Source: Rossellomorea aquimaris TF-12 (lineage in GTDB: Bacteria > Bacillota > Bacilli > Bacillales > Bacillaceae_B). From it: a stretch of 62,204 nt of DNA. Position numbers and translations under genes: made by a program. The stretch spans positions 1-62,204 of the forward strand of contig NZ_LQXM01000019.1 of NCBI RefSeq assembly GCF_001648555.1, written 5' to 3'. Below, piece by piece: positions 32,853 through 49,804 of the stretch; position 1 is the stretch's first letter; each line of letters starts with the position of its first letter. The notes below the pieces were generated by a model. It did no database searches. It was given only the letters and a program-made list of their open reading frames with translations, and was not told where the DNA came from.

Positions 32853-34043
32853 ATGGGTAAGGAAAAATTTGATCGTTCCAAGCAACATGCGAATATCGGT
32901 ACAATTGGTCACGTTGACCATGGTAAAACAACTCTAACAGCTGCAATCACAACTACACTTCACAAGAAGTATGGTCGTGGAACTGCAATGGCATATGACC
33001 AAATTGATGGTGCCCCAGAAGAAAGAGAACGTGGAATCACAATCTCTACTGCGCACGTTGAGTATGAAACTGATACTCGTCACTATGCACACGTTGACTG
33101 CCCAGGACATGCTGACTATGTTAAAAACATGATCACTGGTGCTGCACAAATGGATGGTGGGATCCTAGTAGTATCTGCTGCTGACGGCCCAATGCCACAA
33201 ACTCGTGAGCACATCCTTCTTTCTCGTCAAGTAGGTGTACCTTACCTAGTTGTATTCATGAACAAATGTGACATGGTAGACGACGAAGAGTTACTTGAAT
33301 TAGTAGAAATGGAAGTACGTGACCTTCTTTCTGAGTACGATTTCCCTGGCGATGACGTACCAGTAATCAAAGGTTCTGCTCTTAAAGCTCTTGAAGGAGA
33401 TGCTGAGTGGGAAGAAAAAATCTACGAACTTATGGAAGCAGTAGATAGCTACATCCCAACTCCAGAGCGTGACACTGAAAAGCCATTCATGATGCCTGTT
33501 GAGGACGTATTCTCAATTACAGGTCGTGGAACTGTTGCAACTGGACGTGTTGAGCGTGGACAAGTTAAAGTTGGAGACACTATCGACATCATCGGTCTTT
33601 CTGAAGAGCCTAAATCTACAACTGTAACAGGTGTAGAAATGTTCCGTAAGCTTCTTGACTATGCTGAAGCTGGAGACAACATCGGTGCACTACTTCGTGG
33701 TGTAGCTCGTGAAGATATCCAACGTGGACAAGTACTTGCTAAGCCAGGTACAATCACTCCACACACAAAGTTCAAAGCTGAAGTTTATGTTCTTTCTAAA
33801 GAAGAAGGTGGACGTCACACTCCATTCTTCACTAACTATCGCCCACAGTTCTACTTCCGTACAACTGACGTAACTGGTATCTGTAACCTTCCTGAAGGTG
33901 TAGAAATGGTTATGCCTGGTGATAACATCGAAATGACAGTTGAGCTTATCGCTCCAATCGCTATCGAAGAAGGTACTAAGTTCTCTATCCGTGAGGGTGG
34001 ACGTACTGTAGGTGCTGGAGTAGTAGCAACAATCACTGAGTAA
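32853..34043 (+). CDS. tuf: Elongation factor Tu
   Basis: Delivers aminoacyl-tRNA to the ribosome. The 396 residues have GHVDHGKTT near 18-26, [15 protein letters not shown] near 81 and NKCDMVDD near 136, then beta-barrel domains 2 and 3 ([34 protein letters not shown] segment; [13 protein letters not shown]). Only one tuf copy is visible here. Very strong AAAGGAGG site. Confidence 0.99.
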   Translation: MGKEKFDRSKQHANIGTIGHVDHGKTTLTAAITTTLHKKYGRGTAMAYDQIDGAPEERERGITISTAHVEYETDTRHYAHVDCPGHADYVKNMITGAAQMDGGILVVSAADGPMPQTREHILLSRQVGVPYLVVFMNKCDMVDDEELLELVEMEVRDLLSEYDFPGDDVPVIKGSALKALEGDAEWEEKIYELMEAVDSYIPTPERDTEKPFMMPVEDVFSITGRGTVATGRVERGQVKVGDTIDIIGLSEEPKSTTVTGVEMFRKLLDYAEAGDNIGALLRGVAREDIQRGQVLAKPGTITPHTKFKAEVYVLSKEEGGRHTPFFTNYRPQFYFRTTDVTGICNLPEGVEMVMPGDNIEMTVELIAPIAIEEGTKFSIREGGRTVGAGVVATITE

Positions 34044-34054
34044 TCATTGATATC

Positions 34055-34089
34055 AAAAACAGATGGACATCTTGTCCATCTGTTTTTTT
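34055..34089 (+). terminator. Terminator after tuf
   Basis: AAAACAGATGGACA (34056-34069) pairs perfectly with TGTCCATCTGTTTT (34074-34087), with a short loop and T7. Confidence 0.92.
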
Positions 34090-34559
34090 GTGTTTAAATA
34101 GCTATTTACTTGGATGGTATCTCTAAGAATATTAATATGAAGTGACGAGTTTCTTCTATATATATGTTAATCGTTTTACAAACCGGTCTATCTACTATGT
34201 GTATTGAATTACTGAACTGATCAATACCATTAGATCATTAATATTTTTCAAATTTTCATATAAAATATTGGTTGGATCTCGTATTTCTTATTTTGTATTG
34301 ATAATCAAGAATATGAAAAGCTAATTTGATTGGAGCGGAAAGTGCTCGACTCCTGCGGAAAAAACGGGAAAGTTGAGACCCCACAGGGCAAAACACGAGG
34401 AGGCTCAACTCACGCCCCGCGGAAAGCGAGCATCCTGGAATGCTAACTATTCTAGATTGGTTAATATTGATTGGTAATGAACGATATTTATTTAAACGAA
34501 CTCAAAGAATAAACAATTTGTATCATTAATATTAAATATTGTGAAAATAACCGACAGCC
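34090..34559. other. Gene-free spacer between the str and S10 operons
   Basis: About 470 bp of AT-rich sequence without a credible gene; its one recognisable item is the dispersed repeat at 34328-34440. In B. subtilis tuf and rpsJ are also separated by a long spacer. Confidence 0.5.
34328..34440 (+). repeat. Dispersed Bacillaceae intergenic repeat, copy 1
   Basis: Begins GATTGGAGCGGAA and runs through CTCGACTCCTGCGG, GAGACCCCACAGG, GAGGAGGCTCAACT and CCCCGCGGAAAGCGAGCAT. Internal inverted repeats GTTGAG/CTCAAC (34372-34377, 34404-34409) and GCTCG/CGAGC suggest a folded RNA or DNA element. Similar blocks are common in intergenic DNA of Bacillus relatives (from memory). Other copies here: 55157-55262 and fragments. 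Confidence 0.75.
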
Positions 34560-34588
34560 TTGAAAATATAGGTGTTCGTTTGTATAAT
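34560..34588 (+). promoter_or_regulatory. S10 operon promoter P1
   Basis: TTGAAA (34560-34565), 17 bp, TATAAT (34583-34588). Gives a leader of about 195 nt before rpsJ. Confidence 0.75.
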
Positions 34589-34628
34589 AGAGAAAGTGTG
34601 CAAAACATAAAGATTTTGCAAGAAACCC

Positions 34629-34657
34629 TTGCATCTTCTAGGCGATTTAGTTATAAT
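34629..34657 (+). promoter_or_regulatory. S10 operon promoter P2
   Basis: TTGCAT (34629-34634), 17 bp, TATAAT (34652-34657), located inside the leader made by P1. Confidence 0.55.
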
Positions 34658-34699
34658 AGACAATGTTGGTCTTTGACTGCGATGAAACAGAAGGTTGCT

Positions 34700-34760
34700 G
34701 ATACACCCGGCCGCTTTGCCATGGCGAGTGTGTGGGAAATTTCTGTGGAGAATGTCTATT
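34700..34760 (+). promoter_or_regulatory. Structured S10 operon leader
   Basis: CACCC and GGGAA segments surround CGGCCGCTTTGCC and ATGGCGAGTGTGTG; ACAC at 34703-34706 can pair with GTGT at 34729-34732 and an inner helix forms around CCGCTTTGCCATGG. The block resembles the leader preceding rpsJ in other bacilli (from memory); the controlling protein is unknown. Confidence 0.4.
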
Positions 34761-34769
34761 TAAAAATAG

Positions 34770-35099
<330 letters not shown>

Positions 35100-35133
35100 T
35101 TTATAAAACAACAATTTATAGGAGGTGTGACTT

Positions 35134-35763
35134 ATGACCAAAGGAATCTTAGGAAGAAAGATCGGTATGACTCAAGTTTTCGCTGAAAATGGTGATCTTA
35201 TCCCTGTAACTGTAATTGAGGCTGCTCAAAACGTAGTACTTCAAAAGAAATCTGTTGAGGTTGATGGCTATGAAGCTATCCAAATCGGTTTCGAAGACAA
35301 ACGTGACAAGCTTTCTAACAAACCATCAAAGGGACATGTTGCTAAAGCTGAAACTGCTCCTAAGCGCTTCATCCGTGAAATTCGCGGTGTAAACGTAGAA
35401 GAGTACGAAGTTGGTCAAGAAGTCAAAGTTGATATTTTCGCTGCAGGAGATATCGTAGATGTAACTGGAGTATCAAAAGGTAAAGGATTCCAAGGTGCTA
35501 TCAAGCGTCACAACCAATCTCGCGGACCTATGTCCCATGGTTCTCGTTATCACCGTCGTCCTGGTTCAATGGGACCTGTTGATCCAAACCGTGTATTCAA
35601 AGGTAAATTATTACCTGGACGTATGGGTGGAGAGCAAATTACAATTCAAAATCTTGAAATTGTAAAGATTGATGCTGACCGTAACCTTATCTTAGTAAAA
35701 GGTAATGTACCTGGACCTAAGAAACAATTAATCCGAGTGAAAACAGCTATTAAAGCAAAATAA
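35134..35763 (+). CDS. rplC: Ribosomal protein L3
   Basis: Binds near the peptidyl transferase centre and nucleates 50S assembly. The 209-residue protein starts [15 protein letters not shown] and includes the [12 protein letters not shown] loop that reaches the active site and the [14 protein letters not shown] signature. Follows rpsJ by 34 nt with AGGAGGTG. Confidence 0.98.
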   Translation: MTKGILGRKIGMTQVFAENGDLIPVTVIEAAQNVVLQKKSVEVDGYEAIQIGFEDKRDKLSNKPSKGHVAKAETAPKRFIREIRGVNVEEYEVGQEVKVDIFAAGDIVDVTGVSKGKGFQGAIKRHNQSRGPMSHGSRYHRRPGSMGPVDPNRVFKGKLLPGRMGGEQITIQNLEIVKIDADRNLILVKGNVPGPKKQLIRVKTAIKAK

Positions 35764-35793
35764 TAGAACTTTTCAAGAAAGGAGGAAACAAGA

Positions 35794-36417
35794 ATGCCGA
35801 AAGTAGCATTATTAAACCAAAGCGGTTCTAAAGTTGGAGATATCGAACTTAATGACACTGTTTTTGGTATCGAACCAAACAAACATGTAATGTTTGAAGC
35901 AGTATTAATGCAAAGAGCTTCATTACGTCAAGGAAATCACAAAGTAAAAAATCGTTCTGAAGTACGTGGCGGTGGGCGTAAGCCTTGGCGTCAAAAAGGA
36001 ACAGGTCGTGCTCGTCAAGGGTCAATCCGTTCTCCACAATGGCGCGGTGGTGGTGTAGTATTTGGACCAGTTCCACGTAGCTACAGCTACAAACTGCCAA
36101 AGAAAGTACGTCGCTTAGCGATCAAATCTGCACTTTCTTCTAAAGTAGTAGAAGAAAACATTGTAGTATTAGAAGCATTATCATTTGATGCTCCTAAAAC
36201 AAAAGAATTCGCTAACGTTCTTAAAGGTCTATCAATTAACTCTAAAACATTAGTGGTAACTGATGGTCTTGATGAAAACGTAGCACTTTCAGCTCGAAAC
36301 ATCCCTGGTGTAACAGTTGTTCCAGCAAACGGAATTAGCGTTCTAGATGTAATTGGACACGACAAGCTAGTGATTACTAAATCAGCTGTTGAAAAAGTAG
36401 AGGAGGTGCTCGCATAA
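35794..36417 (+). CDS. rplD: Ribosomal protein L4
   Basis: Lines the nascent-peptide tunnel. The 207 residues include the extended loop [23 protein letters not shown], which lies at the tunnel constriction and is the site of macrolide-resistance changes; it appears ordinary. Its TAA shares one base with the rplW ATG. Confidence 0.98.
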   Translation: MPKVALLNQSGSKVGDIELNDTVFGIEPNKHVMFEAVLMQRASLRQGNHKVKNRSEVRGGGRKPWRQKGTGRARQGSIRSPQWRGGGVVFGPVPRSYSYKLPKKVRRLAIKSALSSKVVEENIVVLEALSFDAPKTKEFANVLKGLSINSKTLVVTDGLDENVALSARNIPGVTVVPANGISVLDVIGHDKLVITKSAVEKVEEVLA

Positions 36418-36701
36418 TGGATGTACGTGAAATCATTAAGCGCCCCGTAATTACAGAGGCTTCAACTGATCTTATGTCTGAAAAGAAATATACTTTCGAA
36501 GTTGATACTAGAGCGAACAAAACTCAAGTAAAAGACGCTGTTGAAGAAATCTTTGACGTGAAAGTAGACAAAGTAAACATTATGAACTACAAAGGTAAGT
36601 TCAAACGCATGGGTCGTCACGCTGGTTACACTAACAAGCGTCGTAAGGCTATCGTAAAACTTACTGCTGATAGTAAAGAAATCGAATTTTTTGAAGTATA
36701 A
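36417..36701 (+). CDS. rplW: Ribosomal protein L23
   Basis: At the tunnel exit, docking trigger factor and SRP. The 94-residue bacterial form has [11 protein letters not shown] near the N-terminus and the tunnel loop [21 protein letters not shown]. Translationally coupled to rplD by a 1-nt overlap. Confidence 0.98.
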   Translation: MDVREIIKRPVITEASTDLMSEKKYTFEVDTRANKTQVKDAVEEIFDVKVDKVNIMNYKGKFKRMGRHAGYTNKRRKAIVKLTADSKEIEFFEV

Positions 36702-36710
36702 TACACTTAA

Positions 36711-37901
<1,191 letters not shown>

Positions 37902-37920
37902 TTGAGAGGAGGGTATCCTA

Positions 37921-38262
37921 ATGCAAGCAAAAGCTGTTGCTAATACAGTTCGTATTGCTCCTCGTAAAGTACGTTTAGTCGTTGATCTAATCCGAGGTAA
38001 GCAAGTTGGAGAAGCGGTTGCGATTTTAAAGCATACACCGAAAGCTGCTTCACCAGTAATCGAAAAAGTACTTAAATCTGCTATCGCAAATGCAGAGCAT
38101 AACTATGACATGGATATTAACAGCCTAGTCGTAACTGAGGCTTATGTAAATGAAGGTCCAACACTTAAACGTTTCCGCCCTCGTGCGATGGGACGTGCAA
38201 GTCAAATTAACAAACGTACAAGTCACATTACACTTGTAGTATCAGAAAAGAAGGAGGGATAA
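37921..38262 (+). CDS. rplV: Ribosomal protein L22
   Basis: Its beta-hairpin lines the tunnel opposite L4. The 113-residue protein has [18 protein letters not shown] and the hairpin [29 protein letters not shown] segment, without insertion or deletion there. Three nucleotides before rpsC. Confidence 0.98.
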   Translation: MQAKAVANTVRIAPRKVRLVVDLIRGKQVGEAVAILKHTPKAASPVIEKVLKSAIANAEHNYDMDINSLVVTEAYVNEGPTLKRFRPRAMGRASQINKRTSHITLVVSEKKEG

Positions 38263-38265
38263 TCC

Positions 38266-39552
<1,287 letters not shown>

Positions 39553-39572
39553 ATGAGAGGAGGTTTGCTTAA

Positions 39573-39836
39573 ATGAGTGACCGCAACCAACGTAAGGTTT
39601 ACACTGGCCGTGTTGTTTCAGATAAAATGGATAAAACAGTAACGGTTATGGTAGAAACTTATAAAAAGCATTCTCTATACGGCAAGCGCGTTAAGTACTC
39701 TAAGAAGTTTAAAACTCATGATGAGAACAACGAAGCAAAAGTAGGCGATATCGTACGTATCATGGAGACTCGTCCACTATCTGCTACAAAACGTTTCCGT
39801 TTAGTAGAAGTTGTTGAAAAAGCAGTTATTATCTAA
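39573..39836 (+). CDS. rpsQ: Ribosomal protein S17
   Basis: An OB-fold primary binder of 16S rRNA. The 87 residues have [40 protein letters not shown] motifs and [15 protein letters not shown] lies 9 nt before ATG. Confidence 0.98.
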   Translation: MSDRNQRKVYTGRVVSDKMDKTVTVMVETYKKHSLYGKRVKYSKKFKTHDENNEAKVGDIVRIMETRPLSATKRFRLVEVVEKAVII

Positions 39837-39860
39837 TATATTTGTTCGGATAATTTTTAA

Positions 39861-40250
<390 letters not shown>

Positions 40251-40287
40251 TAGAATAGCATTGGGCCATTCAAGGAGGTGCGATGAA

Positions 40288-40599
40288 ATGCATGTAAAAA
40301 AAGGCGATAAAGTAATGGTCATTACAGGGAAAGACAAAGGCAAAACAGGTGTTGTTCTTGCTTCATTCCCGAAAAAAGACCGAGTGCTAGTTGAAGGTAT
40401 TAATGTTGTGAAAAAACACGCTAAGCCTTCTCAAATGAATCCGCAAGGCGGAATCATCAGCCAAGAGGCATCTATCCATGTATCAAACGTTATGCTTTTA
40501 GATCCGAAATCTAACGAGCCAACTCGTGTAGGTTATAAGACTGAAGATGGCAAAAAAGTACGTGTAGCAAAAAAATCAGGTGAAGTTCTAGATAAATAG
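40288..40599 (+). CDS. rplX: Ribosomal protein L24
   Basis: An assembly initiator on 23S domain I with a KOW motif ([20 protein letters not shown]). 103 residues from ATG 40288, which follows AAGGAGGTG; an in-frame ATG at 40261 is too far upstream and unlike homologues. C-terminus ends KKSGEVLDK. Confidence 0.97.
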   Translation: MHVKKGDKVMVITGKDKGKTGVVLASFPKKDRVLVEGINVVKKHAKPSQMNPQGGIISQEASIHVSNVMLLDPKSNEPTRVGYKTEDGKKVRVAKKSGEVLDK

Positions 40600-40625
40600 T
40601 ACGATTAAGAAGGGAGGTATTCTGA

Positions 40626-41165
40626 ATGAACCGCCTAAAAGAAAAATTTCAACAAGAAATTAGTCCAGCTCTAGTGAGCAAATTCAACTACAAATCAGTT
40701 ATGGAAGTACCTAAAGTTGAAAAGATCGTTGTCAACATGGGTATCGGTGACGCAGTTCAAAACTCAAAAGCTCTTGATGTAGCTGTTGACGAACTAACTC
40801 AAATCACTGGTCAAAAACCAGTTGTAACGAAAGCAAAGAAATCAATCGCTGGCTTCCGTCTACGTGAAGGTATGCCAATCGGTGCAAAAGTTACTCTTCG
40901 CGGAGAGCGTATGTACCAATTCTTAGATAAATTAATTTCTGTTTCACTTCCACGTGTACGTGACTTCCGTGGTGTTTCTAAAAAAGCATTCGACGGTCGC
41001 GGTAACTACACATTAGGAGTTAAAGAGCAATTGATTTTCCCTGAGATTGACTATGATAAAGTGTCTAAAGTACGTGGTATGGATATCGTAATCGTAACAA
41101 CTGCGAACACAGACGAAGAAGCTCGTGAATTATTGACACAAATCGGAATGCCATTCCAAAAGTAA
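40626..41165 (+). CDS. rplE: Ribosomal protein L5
   Basis: Binds 5S rRNA and contacts S13 and P-site tRNA. The 179 residues include [39 protein letters not shown] central region and [22 protein letters not shown] before ATG. Confidence 0.98.
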   Translation: MNRLKEKFQQEISPALVSKFNYKSVMEVPKVEKIVVNMGIGDAVQNSKALDVAVDELTQITGQKPVVTKAKKSIAGFRLREGMPIGAKVTLRGERMYQFLDKLISVSLPRVRDFRGVSKKAFDGRGNYTLGVKEQLIFPEIDYDKVSKVRGMDIVIVTTANTDEEARELLTQIGMPFQK

Positions 41166-41375
<210 letters not shown>

Positions 41376-41406
41376 TACCCTATAATTGGGAAGGAGGTAA
41401 ATTATT

Positions 41407-41805
41407 ATGACAATGACAGATCCAATTGCAGATTTGCTTACTCGCATCCGTAATGCGAACATGGTTCGTCACGAAAGACTAGAAGTTCCTGCTTCTAACA
41501 TCAAGAAAGAAATTGCTGAAATCCTCAAACGTGAAGGTTTCGTACGTGACGTAGAATATGTGGAAGACAACAAGCAAGGAGTTATCCGCATTTTCTTAAA
41601 ATATGGAGCAAACAACGAACGCGTAATTACTGGATTGAAGCGTATCTCTAAACCTGGTTTACGTGTATATGCAAAATCTACTGAAGTACCTAGAGTATTA
41701 AACGGTTTAGGTATCGCACTTGTTTCTACTTCTACGGGTGTTTTAACTGATAAAGAAGCTCGTGCTCAACAAGTAGGCGGAGAAGTACTAGCTTACGTTT
41801 GGTAA
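41407..41805 (+). CDS. rpsH: Ribosomal protein S8
   Basis: Binds the central domain of 16S rRNA. The 132 residues start [15 protein letters not shown] and carry [12 protein letters not shown] and the C-terminal [22 protein letters not shown]. In enterobacteria S8 represses the spc operon; no such site is evident here. Confidence 0.98.
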   Translation: MTMTDPIADLLTRIRNANMVRHERLEVPASNIKKEIAEILKREGFVRDVEYVEDNKQGVIRIFLKYGANNERVITGLKRISKPGLRVYAKSTEVPRVLNGLGIALVSTSTGVLTDKEARAQQVGGEVLAYVW

Positions 41806-41835
41806 TATTTTTTATATGAATGGAGGTGCAACAGG

Positions 41836-42375
41836 ATGTCACGTGTAGGAAAACTACCAATTGAAATTCCATCTGATGTAACTCTTACAGTAGCAGAAGA
41901 TAACACTGTAACTGTAAAAGGATCTAAAGGGGAACTTTCTCGTACATTCAGTTCTGATATTAAAGTAGAATTAGAAGGAAATGTAGCAACAGTTACTCGT
42001 CCTTCTGATGCAAAAGAACACCGCGCGTTACACGGTACAACTCGTGCCCTAATCGCAAACATGGTTGAAGGTGTTTCAAAAGGATTCCAAAGAAACCTTG
42101 AATTAGTCGGTGTAGGTTACCGTGCTCAAAAACAAGGTACTAAGCTTGTACTTAACGTTGGTTACTCTCACCCAGTTGAGATTGAACCAGAAGCAGGTAT
42201 CGAGATCGAAGTACCAGCAAATACAAAGATTTCTATTAAAGGAATCGACAAAGAACGTGTTGGCGCATTAGCTGCTAACATTCGTGCAGTACGCTCACCT
42301 GAGCCTTACAAAGGAAAAGGTATTCGCTACGAAGGTGAATATGTTCGTCGTAAAGAAGGTAAAACAGGTAAATAA
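41836..42375 (+). CDS. rplF: Ribosomal protein L6
   Basis: Two-domain protein near the sarcin-ricin loop. The 179 residues contain [32 protein letters not shown] middle and the signature [27 protein letters not shown] end. GGAGGTG precedes ATG. Confidence 0.98.
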   Translation: MSRVGKLPIEIPSDVTLTVAEDNTVTVKGSKGELSRTFSSDIKVELEGNVATVTRPSDAKEHRALHGTTRALIANMVEGVSKGFQRNLELVGVGYRAQKQGTKLVLNVGYSHPVEIEPEAGIEIEVPANTKISIKGIDKERVGALAANIRAVRSPEPYKGKGIRYEGEYVRRKEGKTGK

Positions 42376-42408
42376 TGCCGCGTAGGCAAAAGAAAGGAGT
42401 GACCGTAG

Positions 42409-42771
42409 GTGATTACTAAGCCAGATAAGAACAAAACACGTAAGAAACGTCATGCTCGTGTACGTTCAAAAATTACTGGAACTGAAACTCGTCCTCGTTT
42501 GAACGTTTTCCGTTCTAACAAAAATATCTACGCTCAACTTATCGATGATATGAACGGTGTTACTCTTGCAAGTGCATCTTCTAAAGATAATGATTTCGGA
42601 TTAGAAACAACTTCTACTGTTGATGCAGCAGCTAAAGTTGGAGAACTAATTGCGAAGCGTGCAGTAGAAAAAGGATTAAAATCTGTAGTATTTGACCGTG
42701 GTGGATATTTATATCATGGCCGTATTAAAGCTTTAGCTGAAGCAGCTCGTGAAAACGGCTTAGAATTTTAA
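42409..42771 (+). CDS. rplR: Ribosomal protein L18
   Basis: Brings 5S rRNA into the 50S. The 120-residue protein has a basic N-terminus ([16 protein letters not shown]), [18 protein letters not shown] and [28 protein letters not shown] C-terminus. GTG start 42409 after AAAGGAGTGA. Confidence 0.97.
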   Translation: MITKPDKNKTRKKRHARVRSKITGTETRPRLNVFRSNKNIYAQLIDDMNGVTLASASSKDNDFGLETTSTVDAAAKVGELIAKRAVEKGLKSVVFDRGGYLYHGRIKALAEAARENGLEF

Positions 42772-42791
42772 AAAAAGGAGGGACATTCCAG

Positions 42792-43292
42792 ATGCGTCAT
42801 ATTGATTCAAGCAAACTAGAATTTGAAGAACGCGTAGTTACAATCAATCGTGTAGCGAAAGTTGTTAAAGGTGGACGTCGTTTCCGCTTTGCTGCTCTTG
42901 TAGTAGTAGGCGATAAAAACGGTCACGTTGGCTTCGGAACGGGTAAAGCTCAAGAAGTACCTGATGCAATCCGTAAAGCGGTTGAAGATGCGAAGAAAAA
43001 TCTAATTGAAGTTCCTATGGTTGGAGGTACTACACCTCACTTAGTAACTGGACGATTTGGTGCTGGTCAAATTCTTATCAAACCTGCTTCTGCGGGTACA
43101 GGAATTATTGCTGGTGGACCTGTTCGTGCGGTACTAGAATTAGCTGGTGTTCAAGATATCCTATCTAAATCATTAGGGTCTAACACTCCAATTAACATGG
43201 TACGCGCAACACTTGAAGGATTAAAGCAATTAAAGCGTGCTGAAGACGTAGCAAAATTACGTGGTAAATCAGTAGAAGAGATATTAGGATAA
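42792..43292 (+). CDS. rpsE: Ribosomal protein S5
   Basis: Functions in decoding fidelity and mRNA entry. The 166 residues have the N-terminal dsRBD-like domain ([35 protein letters not shown]) and the C-terminal [19 protein letters not shown]. The spectinomycin-contact loop (VVKGGRR) is ordinary. Confidence 0.98.
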   Translation: MRHIDSSKLEFEERVVTINRVAKVVKGGRRFRFAALVVVGDKNGHVGFGTGKAQEVPDAIRKAVEDAKKNLIEVPMVGGTTPHLVTGRFGAGQILIKPASAGTGIIAGGPVRAVLELAGVQDILSKSLGSNTPINMVRATLEGLKQLKRAEDVAKLRGKSVEEILG

Positions 43293-43305
43293 GGGAGGGA
43301 TAACG

Positions 43306-43488
43306 ATGGCTAACAAACTAGAAATTACCCTCACTCGTAGTACAATCGGTCGTCCACAGCCTCAACGCCAAACTGTTGAAGCTCTTGGACTTCGTAAACT
43401 ACATCAAACAGTTGAGCATCAAGACAATGCTGCGATTCGCGGTATGATTAATAAAGTTGCTCACCTTGTAACGGTAACAGAAAAATAA
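43306..43488 (+). CDS. rpmD: Ribosomal protein L30
   Basis: A 60-residue protein with the L30 signature [21 protein letters not shown] and a C-terminal [14 protein letters not shown]. It starts 13 nt after rpsE with AAGGGAGG. Confidence 0.97.
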   Translation: MANKLEITLTRSTIGRPQPQRQTVEALGLRKLHQTVEHQDNAAIRGMINKVAHLVTVTEK

Positions 43489-43520
43489 TCGAGTCATTTC
43501 GATAACAAGGAGGTGCCGAC

Positions 43521-43960
43521 ATGAAATTACATGAATTACAACCTGCAGAAGGTTCTCGTAAAGTACGCAATCGTGTAGGTCGTGGAACTGGATCTGGTAA
43601 TGGTAAAACGTCTGGTAAAGGTCATAAAGGGCAAAATGCTCGTTCTGGTGGCGGAACTCGTCCAGGATTTGAGGGTGGTCAAACTCCTTTATTCCAACGT
43701 TTACCTAAGCGTGGATTCACGAACATCAACCGTAAAGATTATGCAATCGTCAACCTTGACGCATTGAATCGCTTCGAAGATGGTACAGAGGTTACACCTA
43801 CTCTACTAGTTGAAACTGGTTTAGTAAGTAACGAAAAAGCAGGAATTAAGATTCTTGGTAAAGGTTCAATCGAGAAAAAGCTTACAGTAAAAGCACACAA
43901 ATTCTCAACCACTGCTAAAGAAGCTATCGAAGCTGCTGGCGGTACATCTGAGGTGATCTA

Positions 43961-43961
<1 letters not shown>
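43521..43961 (+). CDS. rplO: Ribosomal protein L15
   Basis: A late-assembly 50S protein. The 146 residues have a long Gly/Arg-rich N-terminal tail ([20 protein letters not shown]) that threads through 23S rRNA and a globular C-terminal domain ([17 protein letters not shown]). Its TAA shares one base with the secY ATG. Confidence 0.97.
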
Positions 43962-45964
<2,003 letters not shown>

Positions 45965-45965
<1 letters not shown>

Positions 45966-46711
45966 TGATCATTTGTAAAACTCCGAGAGAGATTGAGATT
46001 ATGCGACAAGCTGGAAAGATTGTAGCGTTAACTCATAAGGAATTGCAAAAAGTTATTTCACCCGGAATAACGACGAAGGAATTGGATGCAATTGCTGAAA
46101 AATTCATTCGTAAACATGATGCAATTCCATCTTTTAAAGGGTATAATGGGTTTCGTGGTAGCATCTGTGCATCAGTCAACAATGAATTAGTTCATGGAAT
46201 TCCAGGCGATCGAGTATTGAAGAATGGTGACATTATTAGTATCGATATCGGTGCGAAATATAATGGCTATCACGGAGACTCAGCTTGGACTTATGGAGTA
46301 GGAACCATTGATGATGAAACCCAGAAGCTTTTAGATGTAACGGAGCAATCCTTACATTTAGGGCTAAACGAAGCTAAACCAGGCGAACGTCTGTCGAATA
46401 TCTCTCATAGTATACAAACTTATGTTGAAGCTAATGGCTTTTCTATCGTTCGGGAGTATGTAGGACACGGAGTTGGTCAAGACTTACATGAGGATCCTCA
46501 GATTCCTCATTATGGACCACCAAACAAAGGTCCTCGCTTAAAGCCTGGCATGGTACTGGCTATTGAACCAATGGTTAATGCAGGTAGTCGATATGTTAGA
46601 ACGTTACCAGATAACTGGACAGTAGTCACAGTAGATGATAAAATGTGTGCGCACTTTGAACACACTATTGCAATTACTGAAAACGGCTATGAGATATTGA
46701 CGAAAGCCTAA
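45965..46711 (+). CDS. map: Methionine aminopeptidase, type I
   Basis: Removes N-terminal Met from new proteins. The 248 residues keep the five metal ligands: two Asp in [17 protein letters not shown], His in [10 protein letters not shown], Glu in LAIEPM and Glu in [10 protein letters not shown]. Coupled to adk by a 1-nt overlap. Confidence 0.98.
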
Positions 46712-46726
46712 GTGAAGGTGATTGGA

Positions 46727-47050
46727 TTGATCGAGTCAGATTCGACGGTTCCGAGGATAGGGCAAATTGTTCTTACTAAAAAAGGTAGAGAAACAGGATG
46801 CTACTCGGTCGTTGTTCAGCAATTGGATGAACGTTTTGTACTTATTGCAGATGGAGATAAACGAAAGTTCGATCGTGCAAAACGAAAGAACATAGGACAT
46901 CTTCAACTGTTTGACTATGTTTCTCCAGAAGTTCAAAACAGTATTATAGAAACAGGTAGAGTGACGAACGGTAAACTGCGATTTGCTGTTTCAAAGTTTG
47001 TAAACGAAGTTTTAAATGATGAGAAGAAGGGAGACATGTTCGATGGCTAA
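46727..47050 (+). CDS. KOW-domain RNA-binding protein (L14e-like, YbzG type)
   Basis: A 107-residue small protein with an SH3/KOW-like start ([31 protein letters not shown]) and a basic segment [12 protein letters not shown]. It resembles the KOW proteins found between map and infA in many Bacillaceae; a ribosome-related role is inferred from position and domain only. TTG 46727 is chosen because AAGGTGA lies 6 nt upstream; in-frame GTG codons at 46712 and 46718 are alternatives. Overlaps infA by 8 nt. Confidence 0.8.
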   Translation: MIESDSTVPRIGQIVLTKKGRETGCYSVVVQQLDERFVLIADGDKRKFDRAKRKNIGHLQLFDYVSPEVQNSIIETGRVTNGKLRFAVSKFVNEVLNDEKKGDMFDG

Positions 47051-47261
47051 AGATGATGTAATTGAAGTTGAAGGTAAAGTCGCTGAGACATTACCCAACG
47101 CGATGTTTAAGGTAGAATTAGAAAATGGTCATACAGTTCTGGCACATGTTTCAGGAAAGATTCGTATGCATTTCATCCGTATTCTTCCTGGTGACAAGGT
47201 AACAGTTGAATTATCACCGTATGACTTAACTCGTGGTAGAATCACTTATCGTTATAAATAA
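47043..47261 (+). CDS. infA: Translation initiation factor IF-1
   Basis: A 72-residue OB-fold factor blocking the A site during initiation. Complete family match: [45 protein letters not shown] and [15 protein letters not shown] 47043 follows AAGGGAGA. Confidence 0.98.
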   Translation: MAKDDVIEVEGKVAETLPNAMFKVELENGHTVLAHVSGKIRMHFIRILPGDKVTVELSPYDLTRGRITYRYK

Positions 47262-47293
47262 TCTATTGCACTCCGTACTATTAAGGAGGTTAG

Positions 47294-47413
<120 letters not shown>

Positions 47414-47437
47414 ACTTGAAGGAGGTGCGCTATCACT

Positions 47438-47803
47438 ATGGCACGTATTGCTGGTGTAGACATTCCACGTGACAAACGTGTTGTCATTTCATTAACATAC
47501 ATCTACGGTATTGGTAAAAATACTGCGACACAAATCTTATCAGAAGCTGGTGTTTCTGAAAATACGCGTGTTCGTGATCTTACTGATGACGAATTAGGAA
47601 AAATTCGTGATATCGTTGACAAATTAAAAGTAGAAGGTGATCTTCGTCGTGAGATCTCTCTAAATATCAAACGTCTTATGGAAATCGGTTCATACCGCGG
47701 TCTTCGTCACCGTCGTGGACTACCTGTTCGTGGACAACATACGAAGAACAATGCTCGTACACGTAAAGGTCCTCGTAAGACTGTAGCGAATAAGAAAAAA
47801 TAA
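47438..47803 (+). CDS. rpsM: Ribosomal protein S13
   Basis: Head protein contacting P-site tRNA and L5. The 121 residues contain [28 protein letters not shown] start, a helix-two-turn-helix and the basic tail [17 protein letters not shown]. Confidence 0.98.
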   Translation: MARIAGVDIPRDKRVVISLTYIYGIGKNTATQILSEAGVSENTRVRDLTDDELGKIRDIVDKLKVEGDLRREISLNIKRLMEIGSYRGLRHRRGLPVRGQHTKNNARTRKGPRKTVANKKK

Positions 47804-47810
47804 TAGGTAA

Positions 47811-48218
<408 letters not shown>

Positions 48219-48385
48219 TTTTTCTGTATAAATTTTGTATCCTTGTCTATAATGGGATATGATACAAGATACGTTCAGAGAAAGTAACCAGTTGTTGGTG
48301 CACAATAGGGAACGTAAACATGGGGAATTTCGGACTTTATCCTTTTAGCCCGGAGTTTCGACGTTTTGAAGGAGGGTAAATATTA

Positions 48386-49330
48386 ATGATCGAAATTGAA
48401 AAGCCAAAAATTGAAACGGTTGAGATCAGCGATGATGCCACATATGGAAAGTTCGTCGTAGAACCACTTGAGCGTGGATATGGTACAACTTTGGGTAACT
48501 CCTTACGTCGTATCCTACTATCGTCACTCCCAGGTGCCGCTGTCACATCTATTCAAATAGATGGAGTACTGCATGAATTTTCAACAATTGAGGGCGTCGT
48601 AGAGGATGTCACATCCATCATTTTGAATATCAAGAAATTAGCGTTAAAGATTTATTCTGATGAAGAAAAAACGCTTGAAATTGATGTACAGGGTGAAGGA
48701 GTCGTTACGGCTGCTGATATAACTCATGATAGTGATGTTGAAGTGTTAAATCCTGATTTACACATCGCAACCTTATCTAAGAGTGGACACTTCCGTGTGC
48801 GTTTAAGCGCATCACGTGGACGTGGTTACAGACCAGCAGATCAAAACAAACGTGAGGATCTTCCTATCGGTGTGATCCCAATCGATTCTATTTACACTCC
48901 AGTTTCACGCGTTAATTATCAAGTAGAGAACACTCGTGTTGGTCAAATGACGAACTACGATAAACTTTCTCTTGATGTTTGGACTGATGGAAGTATTGGA
49001 CCAAAAGAAGCTATTTCTTTGGGTGCTAAAATTCTAACAGAACATCTAAATATTTTCGTTGGCCTTACAGATGAAGCGCAGAATGCTGAAATCATGGTAG
49101 AAAAAGAAGAAGACCAAAAAGAAAAAGTTCTAGAAATGACTATTGAAGAACTAGATCTTTCTGTTCGTTCTTATAACTGCCTAAAGCGTGCTGGAATCAA
49201 TACTGTTCAAGAGCTTGCTAACAAGACTGAAGAAGACATGATGAAAGTACGTAACTTAGGACGTAAATCTCTAGAAGAGGTTAAAGTTAAACTTGAAGAC
49301 CTTGGCTTAGGATTACGTAAAGACGACTGA
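48386..49330 (+). CDS. rpoA: RNA polymerase alpha subunit
   Basis: The 314-residue subunit has the N-terminal assembly domain ([21 protein letters not shown], residues 30-50) and a C-terminal domain with two helix-hairpin-helix motifs ([14 protein letters not shown] and [12 protein letters not shown]) for UP elements and activators. A GGAGGG site is 6-7 nt before ATG. Confidence 0.99.
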   Translation: MIEIEKPKIETVEISDDATYGKFVVEPLERGYGTTLGNSLRRILLSSLPGAAVTSIQIDGVLHEFSTIEGVVEDVTSIILNIKKLALKIYSDEEKTLEIDVQGEGVVTAADITHDSDVEVLNPDLHIATLSKSGHFRVRLSASRGRGYRPADQNKREDLPIGVIPIDSIYTPVSRVNYQVENTRVGQMTNYDKLSLDVWTDGSIGPKEAISLGAKILTEHLNIFVGLTDEAQNAEIMVEKEEDQKEKVLEMTIEELDLSVRSYNCLKRAGINTVQELANKTEEDMMKVRNLGRKSLEEVKVKLEDLGLGLRKDD

Positions 49331-49352
49331 TAATATCTTCTTTCATATATAG

Positions 49353-49739
<387 letters not shown>

Positions 49740-49759
49740 TAATTCGTGACTACTAACAT

Positions 49760-49803
49760 TAAGGGCAGGACAGTTATCCTTAACTGCTTCTTTGCCCTTT
49801 TTG
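49760..49803 (+). terminator. Terminator after rplQ
   Basis: AAGGGCA (49761-49767) pairs with TGCCCTT (49793-49799), enclosing a second hairpin CAGTTA/TAACTG, then a T-run. Confidence 0.85.
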
Positions 49804-49804
49804 T

